Source: Cladorhizidae sp. MBARI D1340-BT2 (lineage: Eukaryota; Porifera; Demospongiae; Poecilosclerida; Cladorhizidae). From it: 64,000 nt of DNA. The position numbers and the translations under genes are program-made. The notes below the pieces were generated by a model that searched no databases, had not been told where the DNA came from, and saw only the letters and a list, made by a program, of their open reading frames with translations. The stretch is from positions 310,001 through 374,000 of the forward strand of contig JAQNBH010000005.1 in the NCBI GenBank assembly GCA_028752905.1. The letters run 5' to 3'. Below are positions 51,301 through 64,000 of the stretch, piece after piece; the stretch's first letter is position 1, and each line of letters begins with the position of its first letter.

Positions 51301-54300
51301 TATTATTGTGAAGGGGACAGAGCACAAGAATAAGTTTGTACGGCTGCATTGCCTATTATTGTGAAGGAGGCAGAGCACAAGAATAAGTTTGTATTGGCTG
51401 CATTGCCTATTATTGTGAAGGGGACAGAGCACAAGAATAAGTTTGTACTTGCTGCATTGCCTATTATTGTGAAGGGGACAGAGCACAAGAATAAGTTTGT
51501 CTGGCTGCACTGCCTATTATTGTGAAAGAGGCAGAGCACAAGAATAAGTTTGTACTGGCTGCATTGCCTATTATTGTGAAGGGGGCAGAGCACAAGAATA
51601 AGTTTGTACTGGCTGCATTGCTTATTATTGTGAAAGGGACAGAGCACAAGAATAAGTTTGTACTGGCTGCATTGCCTATTATTGTGAAGGGGACAGAGCA
51701 CAAGAATAAGTTTGTATTGGCTGCATTGCCTATTATTGTGAAGGGCACAGAGCACAAGAATAAGTTTGTACTGGCTGCATTGCCTATTATTGTGAAGGGC
51801 ACAGTGCACAAGAATAAGTTTGTACTGGCTGTATTGCCTATTATTGTGAAGGGCACAGTGCACAAGAATAAGTTTGTACTGGCTATTATTGTGAAGGGGA
51901 GAGAGCACAAGAATAAGTTTGTACTGGCTGCATTGCCTATTATTGTGAAGGGCACAGAGCACAAGAATAAGTTTGTACTGGCTGCATTGCCTATTATTGT
52001 GAAGGGGATAGATTACAAGAATAAGTTTGTTCTGGCTGCATTGCCTATTATTGTGAAGGGGACAGAGCACAAGAATAAATTTGTACTGGCTGCATTGCCT
52101 ATTATTGTGAAGGAGGCAGAGCACAAGAATAAGTTTGTACTGGCTGCATTGCCTATTATTGTGAAGGGGGCAGAGCATAAGAATAAGTTTGTACTGGCTG
52201 CATTGCCTATTATTGTGAAGGGGACAGAGCACAAGAATAAGTTTGTACTGGCTGCATTGCCTATTATTGTGAAGGGGACAGAGCACAAGAATAAGTTTGT
52301 ACTGGCTGCATTGCCTATTATTGTGAAGGGGACAGAGCACAAGAATAAGTTTGTACTGGCTGCATTGCCTATTATTGTGAAGGGGACAGAGCACAAGAAT
52401 AAGTTTGTACTGGCTGCATTGCGTACTGGCTGCATTGCCTATTATTGTGAAGGGCACAGAGCACAAGAATAAGTTTGTACTGGCTGCATTGCCTATTATT
52501 GTGAAGGGGACAGAGCACAAGAATGAGTTTGTACTGGCTGCATTGCCTATTATTGTGAAGGGGACAGAGCACAAGAATGAGTTTGTACTGGCTGCATTGC
52601 CTATTATTGTGAAGGGGACAGAGCACAAGAATGAGTTTGTACTGGCTGCATTGCCTATTATTGTGAAGGGGACAGAGCACAAGAATAAGTTTGTACTGGC
52701 TGCATTGCCTATTATTGTGAAGGAGGCAGAGCACAAGAATAAGTTTGTACTGGCTGCATTGCCTATTATTGTGAAGGGGACAGAGCACAAGAATAAGTTT
52801 GTACTGGCTGCGTTGCCTATTATTTTGAAGGAGGCAGAGCACAAGAATAAGTTTGTACTGGCTGCATTGCCTATTATTGTGAAGGGGGCAGAGCACAAGA
52901 ATAAGTTTGTACTGGCTGCATTGCCTATTATTGTGAAGGGGACAGAGCACAAGAATAAGTTTGTACGGCTGCATTGCCTATTATTGTGAAGGAGGCAGAG
53001 CACAAGAATAAGTTTGTATTGGCTGCATTGCCTATTATTGTGAAGGGGACAGAGCACAAGAATAAGTTTGTACTTGCTGCATTGCCTATTATTGTGAAGG
53101 GGACAGAGCACAAGAATAAGTTTGTCTGGCTGCACTGCCTATTATTGTGAAAGAGGCAGAGCACAAGAATAAGTTTGTACTGGCTGCATTGCCTATTATT
53201 GTGAAGGGGGCAGAGCACAAGAATAAGTTTGTACTGGCTGCATTGCTTATTATTGTGAAAGGGACAGAGCACAAGAATAAGTTTGTACTGGCTGCATTGC
53301 CTATTATTGTGAAGGGGACAGAGCACAAGAATAAGTTTGTATTGGCTGCATTGCCTATTATTGTGAAGGGCACAGAGCACAAGAATAAGTTTGTACTGGC
53401 TGCATTGCCTATTATTGTGAAGGGCACAGTGCACAAGAATAAGTTTGTACTGGCTGTATTGCCTATTATTGTGAAGGGCACAGTGCACAAGAATAAGTTT
53501 GTACTGGCTATTATTGTGAAGGGGAGAGAGCACAAGAATAAGTTTGTACTGGCTGCATTGCCTATTATTGTGAAGGGCACAGAGCACAAGAATAAGTTTG
53601 TACTGGCTGCATTGCCTATTATTGTGAAGGGGATAGATTACAAGAATAAGTTTGTTCTGGCTGCATTGCCTATTATTGTGAAGGGGGCAGAGCACAAGAA
53701 TAAGTTTGTACTGGCTGCATTGCCTATTGTTGTGAAGGGGACAGAGCACAAGAATAAGTTTGTACTGGCTGCATTGCCTATTATTGTGAAGGGCACAGAG
53801 CGCAAGAATAAGTTTGTACTGGCTGCATTGCCTATTATTGTGAAGGGGACAGAGCACAAGAATAAGTTTGTACTGGCTGCATTGCCTATTATTGTGAAGG
53901 GCACAGAGCACAAGAATAAGTTTGTACTGGCTGCATTGCCTATTATTGTGAAGGGGACAGAGCACAAGAATAAATTTGTACTGGCTGCATTGCCTATTAT
54001 TGTGAAGGAGGCAGAGCACAAGAATAAGTTTGTACTGGCTGCATTGCCTATTATTGTGAAGGGGGCAGAGCACAAGAATAAGTTTGTACTGGCTGCATTG
54101 CGTACTGGCTGCATTGCCTATTATTGTGAAGGGGACAGAGCACAAGAATAAGTTTGTACTGGCTGCATTGCCTATTATTGTGAAGGGGACAGAGCACAAG
54201 AATGAGTTTGTACTGGCTGCATTGCCTATTATTGTGAAGGGGACAGAGCACAAGAATGAGTTTGTACTGGCTGCATTGCCTATTATTGTGAAGGGGACAG

Positions 54301-57300
54301 AGCACAAGAATAAGTTTGTACTGGCTGCATTGCCTATTATTGTGAAGGAGGCAGAGCACAAGAATAAGTTTGTACTGGCTACATTGCCTATTATTGTGAA
54401 GGGGACAGAGCACAAGAATAAGTTTGCCTATTATTGTGAAGGAGGCAGAGCACAAGAATAAGTTTGTACTGGCTGCATTGCCTATTATTGTGAAGGGGAC
54501 AGAGCACAAGAATAAGTTTGTACTGGCTGCATTGCCTATTATTGTGAAGGGGACAGAGCACAAGAATAAGTTTGTACTGGCTGCATTGCCTATTATTGTG
54601 AAGGGGGCAGAGCACAAGAATAAGTTTGTCTGGCTGCACTGCCTATTATTGTGAAAGGGGCAGAGCACAAGAATAAGTTTGTACTGGCTGCATTGCCTAT
54701 TATGGTGAAGGGGACAGAGCACAAGAATAAGTTTGTACTGGCTGCATTGCCTATTATTGTGAAGGGGGCAGAGCACAAGAATAAGTTTGTACTGGCTGCA
54801 TTGTTTATTATTGTGAAAGGGACAGAGCACAAGAATAAGTTTGTACTGGCTGCATTGCCTATTATTGTGAAGGGGACAGAGCACAAGAATAAGTTTGTAT
54901 TGGCTGCATTGCCTATTATTGTGAAGGGCACAGAGCACAAGAATAAGTTTGTGCGGGCTGCATTGCCTATTATTGTGAAGGGCACAGTGCACAAGAATAA
55001 GTTTGTACTGGCTGTATTGCCTATTATTGTGAAGGGCACAGTGCACAAGAATAAGTTTGTACTGGCTATTATTGTGAAGGGGAGAGAGCACAAGAATAAG
55101 TTTGTACTGGCTGCATTGCCTATTATTGTGAAGGGCACAGAGCACAAGAATAAGTTTGTACTGGCTGCATTGCCTATTATTGTGAAGGGCACAGAGCACA
55201 AGAATAAGTTTGTACTGGCTGCATTGCCTATTATTGTGAAGGGGACAGATTACAAGAATAAGTTTGTTCTGGCTGCATTGCCTATTATTGTGAAGGGGGC
55301 AGAGCACAAGAATAAGTTTGTACTGGCTGCATTGCCTATTATTGTGAAGGGGACAGAGCACAAGAATAAGTTTGTACTGGCTGCATTGCCTATTATTGTG
55401 AAGGGCACAGAGCGCAAGAATAAGTTTGTACTGGCTGCATTGCCTATTATTGTGAAGGGGACAGAGCACAAGAATAAGTTTGTACTGGCTGCATTGCCTA
55501 TTATTGTGAAGGGCACAGAGCACAAGAATAAGTTTGTACTGGCTGCATTGCCTATTATTGTGAAGGGGACAGAGCACAAGAATAAATTTGTTGTGGCTGC
55601 ATTGCCTATTATTGTGAAGGAGGCAGAGCACAAGAATAAGTTTGTACTGGCTGCATTGCCTATTATTGTGAAGGGGGCAGAGCACAAGAATAAGTTTGTA
55701 CTGGCTGCATTGCCTATTATTGTGAAGGGGGCAGAGCACAAGAATAAGTTTGTACTGGCAGCATTGCCTATTATTGTGAAGGGGCAGAGCACAAGAATAA
55801 GTTTGTACTGGCTGCATAGCCTATTATTGTGAAGGGGACAGAGCACAAGAATAAGTTTTTACTGGTTGCATTATTGTGAAGGGGACAGAGCACAAGAATA
55901 AGTTTGTACTGGCTGCATTGCCTATTATTGTGAAGGGGACAGATCACAAGAATAAGTTTGTACTGGCTGCATTGCCTATTATTGTGAAGGAGGCAGAGCA
56001 CAAGAATAAGTTTGTACTGGCTGCATTGCCTATTATTGTAAAGGGGACAGAGCACAAGAATAAGTTGGTACTTGCTGCATTGCCTATTATTGTGAAGGGG
56101 ACAGAGCACAAGAATAAGTTTGTACTGGCTGCATTGCCTATTATTGTGAAGGGGGCAGAGCACAAGAATAAGTTTGTCTGGCTGCACTGCCTATTATTGT
56201 GAAAGAGGCAGAGCACAAGAATAAGTTTGTACTGGCTGCATTGCCTATTATTGTGAAGGGGGCAGAGCACAAGAATAAGTTTGTACTGGCTGCATTGCTT
56301 ATTATTGTGAAAGGGACAGAGCACAAGAATAAGTTTGTACTGGCTGCATTGCCTATTATTGTGAAGGGGACAGAGCACAAGAATAAGTTTGTATTGGCTG
56401 CATTGCCTATTATTGTGAAGGGCACAGAGCACAAGAATAAGTTTGTACTGGCTGCATTGCCTATTATTGTGAAGGGCACAGTGCACAAGAATAAGTTTGT
56501 ACTGGCTGTATTGCCTATTATTGTGAAGGGCACAGTGCACAAGAATAAGTTTGTACTGGCTATTATTGTGAAGGGGAGAGAGCACAAGAATAAGTTTGTA
56601 CTGGCTGCATTGCCTATTATTGTGAAGGGCACAGAGCACAAGAATAAGTTTGTACTCGCTGCATTGCCTATTATTGTGAAGGGGATAGATTACAAGAATA
56701 AGTTTGTTCTGGCTGCATTGCCTATTATTGTGAAGGGGGCAGAGCACAAGAATAAGTTTGTACTGGCTGCATTGCCTATTGTTGTGAAGGGGACAGAGCA
56801 CAAGAATAAGTTTGTACTGGCTGCATTGCCTATTATTGTGAAGGGCACAGAGCGCAAGAATAAGTTTGTACTGGCTGCATTGCCTATTATTGTGAAGGGG
56901 ACAGAGCACAAGAATAAGTTTGTACTGGCTGCATTGCCTATTATTGTGAAGGGCACAGAGCACAAGAATAAGTTTGTACTGGCTGCATTACCTATTATTG
57001 TGAAGGGGACAGAGCACAAGAATAAATTTGTACTGGCTGCATTGCCTATTAAGGAGGCAGAGCACAAGAATAAGTTTGTACTGGCTGCATTGCCTATTAT
57101 TGTGAAGGGGGCAGAGCACAAGAATAAGTTTGTACTGGCTGCATTGCGTACTGGCTGCATTGCCTATTATTGTGAAGGGGACAGAGCACAAGAATAAGTT
57201 TGTACTGGCTGCATTGCCTATTATTGTGAAGGGGACAGAGCACAAGAATGAGTTTGTACTGGCTGCATTGCCTATTATTGTGAAGGGGACAGAGCACAAG

Positions 57301-60300
57301 AATGAGTTTGTACTGGCTGCATTGCCTATTATTGTGAAGGGGACAGAGCACAAGAATAAGTTTGTACTGGCTGCATTGCCTATTATTGTGAAGGAGGCAG
57401 AGCACAAGAATAAGTTTGTACTGGCTACATTGCCTATTATTGTGAAGGGGACAGAGCACAAGAATAAGTTTGCCTATTATTGTGAAGGAGGCAGAGCACA
57501 AGAATAAGTTTGTACTGGCTGCATTGCCTATTATTGTGAAGGGGACAGAGCACAAGAATAAGTTTGTACTGGCTGCATTGCCTATTATTGTGAAGGGGAC
57601 AGAGCACAAGAATAAGTTTGTACTGGCTGCATTGCCTATTATTGTGAAGGGGGCAGAGCACAAGAATAAGTTTGTCTGGCTGCACTGCCTATTATTGTGA
57701 AAGAGGCAGAGCACAAGAATAAGTTTGTACTGGCTGCATTGCCTATTATGGTGAAGGGGACAGAGCACAAGAATAAGTTTGTACTGGCTGCATTGCCTAT
57801 TATTGTGAAGGGGGCAGAGCACAAGAATAAGTTTGTACTGGCTGCATTGTTTATTATTGTGAAAGGGACAGAGCACAAGAATAAGTTTGTACTGGCTGCA
57901 TTGCCTATTATTGTGAAGGGGACAGAGCACAAGAATAAGTTTGTATTGGCTGCATTGCCTATTATTGTGAAGGGCACAGAGCACAAGAATAAGTTTGTGC
58001 GGGCTGCATTGCCTATTATTGTGAAGGGCACAGTGCACAAGAATAAGTTTGTACTGGCTGTATTGCCTATTATTGTGAAGGGCACAGTGCACAAGAATAA
58101 GTTTGTACTGGCTATTATTGTGAAGGGGAGAGAGCACAAGAATAAGTTTGTACTGGCTGCATTGCCTATTATTGTGAAGGGCACAGAGCACAAGAATAAG
58201 TTTGTACTGGCTGCATTGCCTATTATTGTGAAGGGCACAGAGCACAAGAATAAGTTTGTACTGGCTGCATTGCCTATTATTGTGAAGGGGACAGATTACA
58301 AGAATAAGTTTGTTCTGGCTGCATTGCCTATTATTGTGAAGGGGGCAGAGCACAAGAATAAGTTTGTACTGGCTGCATTGCCTATTATTGTGAAGGGGAC
58401 AGAGCACAAGAATAAGTTTGTACTGGCTGCATTGCCTATTATTGTGAAGGGCACAGAGCGCAAGAATAAGTTTGTACTGGCTGCATTGCCTATTATTGTG
58501 AAGGGGACAGAGCACAAGAATAAGTTTGTACTGGCTGCATTGCCTATTATTGTGAAGGGCACAGAGCACAAGAATAAGTTTGTACTGGCTGCATTGCCTA
58601 TTATTGTGAAGGGGACAGAGCACAAGAATAAATTTGTACTGGCTGCATTGCCTATTATTGTGAAGGAGGCAGAGCACAAGAATAAGTTTGTACTGGCTGC
58701 ATTGCCTATTATTGTGAAGGGGGCAGAGCACAAGAATAAGTTTGTACTGGCTGCATTGACTATTATTGTGAAGGGGGCAGAGCACAAGAATAAGTTTGTA
58801 CTGGCTGCATTGCCTATTATTGTGAAGGGGCAGAGCACAAGAATAAGTTTGTACTGGCTGCATAGCCTATTATTGTGAAGGGGACAGAGCACAAGAATAA
58901 GTTTGTACTGGTTGCATTGCCTATTATTGTGAAGGGGACAGAGCACAAGAATAAGTTTGTACTGGCTGCATTGCCTATTATTGTGAAGGGGACAGATCAC
59001 AAGAATAAGTTTGTACTGGCTGCATTGCCTATTATTGTGAAGGGGCAGAGCACAAGAATAAGTTTGTACTGGCTGTATTATTGTGAAGGGCACAGTGCAC
59101 AAGAATAAGTTTGTACTGGCTATTATTGTGAAGGGGAGAGAGCACAAGAATAAGTTTGTACTGGCTGCATTGCCTATTATTGTGAAGGGCACAGAGCACA
59201 AGAATAAGTTTGTACTGGCTGCATTGCCTATTATTGTGAAGGGGACAGATTAAAGAATAAGTTTGTTCTGGCTGCATTGCCTATTATTGTGAAGGGGGCA
59301 GAGCACAAGAATAAGTTTGTACTGGCTGCATTGCCTATTATTGTGAAGGGGACAGAGCACAAGAATAAGTTTGTACTGGCTGCATTGCCTATTATTGTGA
59401 AGGGCACAGAGCGCAAGAATAAGTTTGTACTGGCTGCATTGCCTATTATTGTGAAGGGGACAGAGCACAAGAATAAGTTTGTACTGGCTGCATTGCCTAT
59501 TATTGTGAAGGGCACAGAGCACAAGAATAAGTTTGAACTGGCTGCATTGCCTATTATTGTGAAGGGGACAGAGCACAAGAATAAATTTGTACTGGCTGCA
59601 TTGCCTATTATTGTGAAGGAGGCAGAGCACAAGAATAAGTTTGTACTGGCTGCATTGCCTATTATTGTGAAGGGGGCAGAGCACAAGAATAAGTTTGTAC
59701 TGGCTGCATTGCCTATTATTGTGAAGGGGGCAGAGCACAAGAATAAGTTTGTACTGGCTGCATTGCCTATTATTGTGAAGGGGCAGAGCACAAGAATAAG
59801 TTTGTACTGGCTGCATTGCCTATGTGAAGGGCACAGAGCACAAGAATAAGTTTGTACTGGCTGCATTGCCTATTATTGTGAAGGGGACAGAGCACAAGAA
59901 TAAGTTTGTACTGGCTGCATTGCCTATTATTGTGAAGGGGACAGAGCACAAGAATAAGTTTGTACTGGCTGCATTGCCTATTATTGTGAAGGGGACAGAG
60001 CACAAGAATGAGTTTCTACTGGCTGCATTGCCTATTATTGTGAAGGGGACAGAGCACAAGAATGAGTTTGTACTGGCTGCATTGCCTATTATTGTGAAGG
60101 GGACAGAGCACAAGAATAAGTTTGTACTAGCTGCATTGCCTATTTTTGTGAAGGAGGCAGAGCACAAGAATAAGTTTTTTCTGGCTGCATTGCCTATTAT
60201 TGTGAAGGGGACAGAGCACAAGAATAAGTTTGTACTGGCTGCATTGCCTATTATTTTGAAGGAGGCAGAGCACAAGAATAAGTTTCTATTATTGTGAAGG

Positions 60301-63300
60301 GGACAGAGCACAAGAATAAGTTTGTACTGGCTGCATTGCCTATTATTGTGAAGGGCACAGAGCACAAGAATAAGTTTGTACTGGCTGCATTGCCTATTAT
60401 TGTGAAGGGGACAGAGCACAAGAATAAATTTGTACTGGCTGCATTGCCTATTATTGTGAAGGAGGCAGAGCACAAGAATAAGTTTGTACTGGCTGCATTG
60501 CCTATTATTGTGAAGGGGGCAGAGCACAAGAATAAGTTTGTACTGGCTGCATTGCCTATTATTGTGAAGGGGGCAGAGCACAAGAATAAGTTTGTACTGG
60601 CTGCATTGCCTATTATTGTGAAGGGGCAGAGCACAAGAATAAGTTTGTACTGGCTGCATAGCCTATTATTGTGAAGGGGACAGAGCACAAGAATAAGTTT
60701 GTACTGGTTGCATTGCCTATTATTGTGAAGGGGACAGAGCACAAGAATAAGTTTGTACTGGCTGCATTGCCTATTATTGTGAAGGGGACAGATCACAAGA
60801 ATAAGTTTGTACTGGCTGCATTGCCTATTATTGTGAAGGGGCAGAGCACAAGAATAAGTTTGTACTGGCTGTATTGCCTATTATTGTGAAGGGCACAGTG
60901 CACAAGAATAAGTTTGTACTGGCTATTATTGTGAAGGGGAGAGAGCACAAGAATAAGTTTGTACTGGCTGCATTGCCTATTATTGTGAAGGGCACAGAGC
61001 ACAAGAATAAGTTTGTACTGGCTGCATTGCCTATTATTGTGAAGGGGACAGATTACAAGAATAAGTTTGTTCTGGCTGCATTGCCTATTATTGTGAAGGG
61101 GGCAGAGCACAAGAATAAGTTTGTACTGGCTGCATTGCCTATTATTGTGAAGGGGACAGAGCACAAGAATAAGTTTGTACTGGCTGCATTGCCTATTATT
61201 GTGAAGTGCACAGAGCGCAAGAATAAGTTTGTACTGGCTGCATTGCCTATTATTGTGAAGGGGACAGAGCACAAGAATAAGTTTGTACTGGCTGCATTGC
61301 CTATTATTGTGAAGGGCACAGAGCACAAGAATAAGTTTGTACTGGCTGCATTGCCTATTATTGTGAAGGGGACAGAGCACAAGAATAAATTTGTACTGGC
61401 TGCATTGCCTATTATTGTGAAGGAGGCAGAGCACAAGAATAAGTTTGTACTGGCTGCATTGCCTATTATTGTGAAGGGGGCAGAGCACAAGAATAAGTTT
61501 GTACTGGCTGCATTGCCTATTATTGTGAAGGGGGCAGAGCACAAGAATAAGTTTGTACTGGCTGCATTGCCTATTATTGTGAAGGGGCAGAGCACAAGAA
61601 TAAGTTTGTACTGGCTGCATTGCCTATTATTGTGAAGGGCACAGAGCACAAGAATGAGTTTGTACTGGCTGCATTGCCTATTATTGTGAAGGGGACAGAG
61701 CACAAGAATAAGTTTGTACTGGCTGCATTGCCTATTATTGTGAAGGAGGCAGAGCACAAGAATAAGTTTGTACTGGCTGCATTGCCTATTATTGTGAAGG
61801 GGACAGAGCACAAGAATAAGTTTGTACTGGCTGCATTGCCTATTATTTTGAAGGAGGCAGAGCACAAGAATAAGTTTGTACTGGCTGCATTGCCTATTAT
61901 TGTGAAGGGGGCAGAGCACAAGAATAAGTTTGTACTGGCTGCATTGCCTATTATTGTGAAGGGGACAGAGCACAAGAATAAGTTTGTACTGGCTGCATTG
62001 CCTATTATTGTGAAGGAGGCAGAGCACAAGAATAAGTTTGTACTGGCTGCATTGCCTATTATTGTGAAGGGGACAGAGCACAAGAATAAGTTTGTACTGG
62101 CTGCATTGCCTATTATTGTGAAGGGGACAGATAACAAGAATAAGTTTGTACTGGCTGCATTGCCTATTATTGTGAAGGGGGCAGAGCACAAGAATAAGTT
62201 TGTCTGGCTGCACTGCCTATTATTGTGAAAGAGGCAGAGCACAAGAATAAGTTTGTACTGGCTGCATTGCCTATTATGGTGAAGGGGACAGAGCACAAGA
62301 ATAAGTTTGTACTGGCTGCATTGCCTATTATTGTGAAGGGGGCAGAGCACAAGAATAAGTTTGTACTGGCTGCATTGCTTATTATTGTGAAAGGGACAGA
62401 GCACAAGAATAAGTTTGTACTGGCTGCATTGCCTATTATTGTGAAGGGGACAGAGCACAAGAATAAGTTTGTATTGGCTGCATTGCCTATTATTGTGAAG
62501 GGCACAGAGCACAAGAATAAGTTTGTACTGGCTGCATTGCCTATTATTGTGAAGGGCACAGTGCACAAGAATAAGTTTGTACTGGCTGTATTGCCTATTA
62601 TTGTGAAGGGCACAGTGCACAAGAATAAGTTTGTACTGGCTATTATTGTGAAGGGGAGAGAGCACAAGAATAAGTTTGTACTGGCTGCATTGCCTATTAT
62701 TGTGAAGGGCACAGAGCACAAGAATAAGTTTGTACTGGCTGCATTGCCTATTATTGTGAAGGGCACAGAGCCACAAGAATAAGTTTGTACTGGCTGCATT
62801 GCCTATTATTGTGAAGGGGACAGATTACAAGAATAAGTTTGTTCTGGCTGCATTGCCTATTATTGTGAAGGGGGCAGAGCACAAGAATAAGTTTGTACTG
62901 GCTGCATTGCCTATTATTGTGAAGGGGACAGAGCACAAGAATAAGTTTGTACTGGCTGCATTGCCTATTATTGTGAAGGGCACAGAGCGCAAGAATAAGT
63001 TTGTACTGGCTGCATTGCCTATTATTGTGAAGGGGACAGAGCACAAGAATAAGTTTGTACTGGCTGCATTGCCTATTATTGTGAAGGGCACAGAGCACAA
63101 GAATAAGTTTGTACTGGCTGCATTGCCTATTATTGTGAAGGGGACAGAGCACAAGAATAAATTTGTACTGGCTGCATTGCCTATTATTGTGAAGGAGGCA
63201 GAGCACAAGAATAAGTTTGTACTGGCTGCATTGCATACTGGTTGCATTGCTATTATTGTGAAGGGGACAGAGCACAAGAATAAGTTTGTACTGGCTGCAT

Positions 63301-64000
63301 TGCCTATTATTGTGAAGGGGACAGATCACAAGAATAAGTTTGTACTGGCTGCATTGCCTATTATTGTGAAGGGGCAGAGCACAAGAATAAGTTTGTACTG
63401 GCTGCATTGCCTATTATTGTGAAGGGCACAGAGCACAAGAATAAGTTTGTACTGGCTGCATTGCCTATTATTGTGAAGGGGACAGAGCACAAGAATAAGT
63501 TTGTACTGGCTGCATTGCCTATTATTGTGAAGGGGGCAGAGCACAAGAATAAGTTTGTACTGGCTGCATTGTGCCTATTATTGTGAAGGGGGCAGAGTAC
63601 AAGAATAAGTTTGTACTGGCTGCATTGCCTATTATTGTGAAGGGCACAGTGCACAAGAATAAGTTTGTACTGGCTGCATTGCCTATTATTGTGAAGGGGA
63701 CAGAGCACAAGAATAAATTTGTACTGGCTGCATTGCCTATTATTGTGAAGGAGGCAGAGCACAAGAATAAGTTTGTACTGGCTGCATTGCCTATTATTGT
63801 GAAGGGGGCAGAGCACAAGAATAAGTTTGTACTGGCTGCATTGCCTATTATTGTGAAGGGGGCAGAGCACAAGAATAAGTTTGTACTGGCTGCATTGCCT
63901 ATTATTGTGAAGGGGCAGAGCACAAGAATAAGTTTGTACTGGCTGCATTGCCTATTATTGTGAAGGGCACAGAGCACAAGAATAAGTTTGTACTGGCTGC
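48308..64000 (+). repeat. 54 bp satellite with higher-order structure, about 290 copies, running off the window
   Basis: The unit reads GTTTGTACTGGCTGCATTGC, CTATTATTGTGAAGGGGACA, GAGCACAAGAATAA. Variants at one site (GGGGACA, GGGCACA, GGGGGCA, GGAGGCA) recur in fixed order. Odd units serve as markers: GCATTGCGTACTGGCTGC at 50791, 52416, 54095 and 57141, and GTTTGTCTGGCTGCACTG at seven places between 49540 and 62210. The 18-codon reading (LAALPIIVKGTEHKNKFV) is open for up to 424 codons on + and longer on -, as expected for a stop-free unit divisible by three. I do not annotate it as protein. Confidence 0.98.

Noticed and set aside
48273..63977. Repetitive proteins in the 54 bp array (LAALPIIVKGTEHKNKFV and the reverse-strand NNRQCSQYKLILVLCPLH)
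   Set aside because: Open on both strands because the unit is 18 codons without stops. Variants change residues freely, and single-base indels shift frame without selection against them.
48308..64000. Centromere
   Set aside because: Higher-order satellite alone does not show centromere function; position and chromatin data would be needed.
1..64000. tRNA, rRNA or other structured RNA genes
   Set aside because: No cloverleaf, rRNA core or known ncRNA motif was recognised on either strand. A covariance-model search was not possible here.

Overview
The window is animal nuclear DNA, not bacterial. It carries most of one split protein-coding gene on the + strand, and about three quarters of it (roughly 48 kb by summing the arrays below) is minisatellite or satellite DNA. 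The gene is MMS19, the HEAT-repeat scaffold of the cytosolic iron-sulfur targeting complex. I recognise it by residue-level similarity to the C-terminal 60% or so of animal MMS19, as remembered. Fifteen exons between 2295 and 36794 join with matching codon phase at every junction and give about 656 residues up to a stop codon. The 5' exons lie upstream of the window. The short introns (52-112 bp), transposon families and AGCT/CTAG-rich intron sequence suggest a marine invertebrate, most plausibly a demosponge; this is inference.

Layout. 1-1600 is an antisense, multiply frameshifted transposon-type coding remnant. 2295-3820 holds two exons around an intron filled by a donor-side and an acceptor-side array. 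3821-17271 is a 13.4 kb intron with a 7.9 kb satellite of 55 bp units, a decayed Mutator-like DNA transposon (12913-16354) with a further insertion inside it, and about 850 bp of ATT/ACT microsatellite. 17272-17417 is an exon. 17418-27841 is a 10.4 kb intron with four arrays (53, 28, 33 and about 59 bp units) and two islands that may be further exons. 27842-31862 holds compact exons with introns of 52-112 bp, apart from one 1.6 kb array-filled intron and one 452 bp intron. 31863-34864 and 34925-36689 are introns filled by 36 bp and about 39 bp arrays, followed by the terminal exon. From 36795 on I find no convincing gene: arrays of 27, 38, 41, 37, 38, about 112, 39, 35 and 22 bp, a dispersed repeat shared in inverted orientation with the transposon region, and from 48308 to the window end a 54 bp satellite with higher-order structure.

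The most unusual observation is that the arrays in the long MMS19 introns look like amplified copies of the splice junction they adjoin. In several introns the repeat unit contains the intron's own 3' splice site, and in the last intron also the first 13 coding bases of the next exon. The real exon begins inside the last unit, behind dozens of near-identical decoy acceptors. One array repeats a donor-like AG/GTATGT beginning directly at a real donor. Whether this is a by-product of repeat birth at splice sites or affects splicing cannot be told from sequence alone.

Most long open frames here (in the 33, 36, 27, 54 bp and TG-rich arrays) are open because the unit length is a multiple of three or lacks stops. 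They are open on both strands and should not be annotated as proteins.
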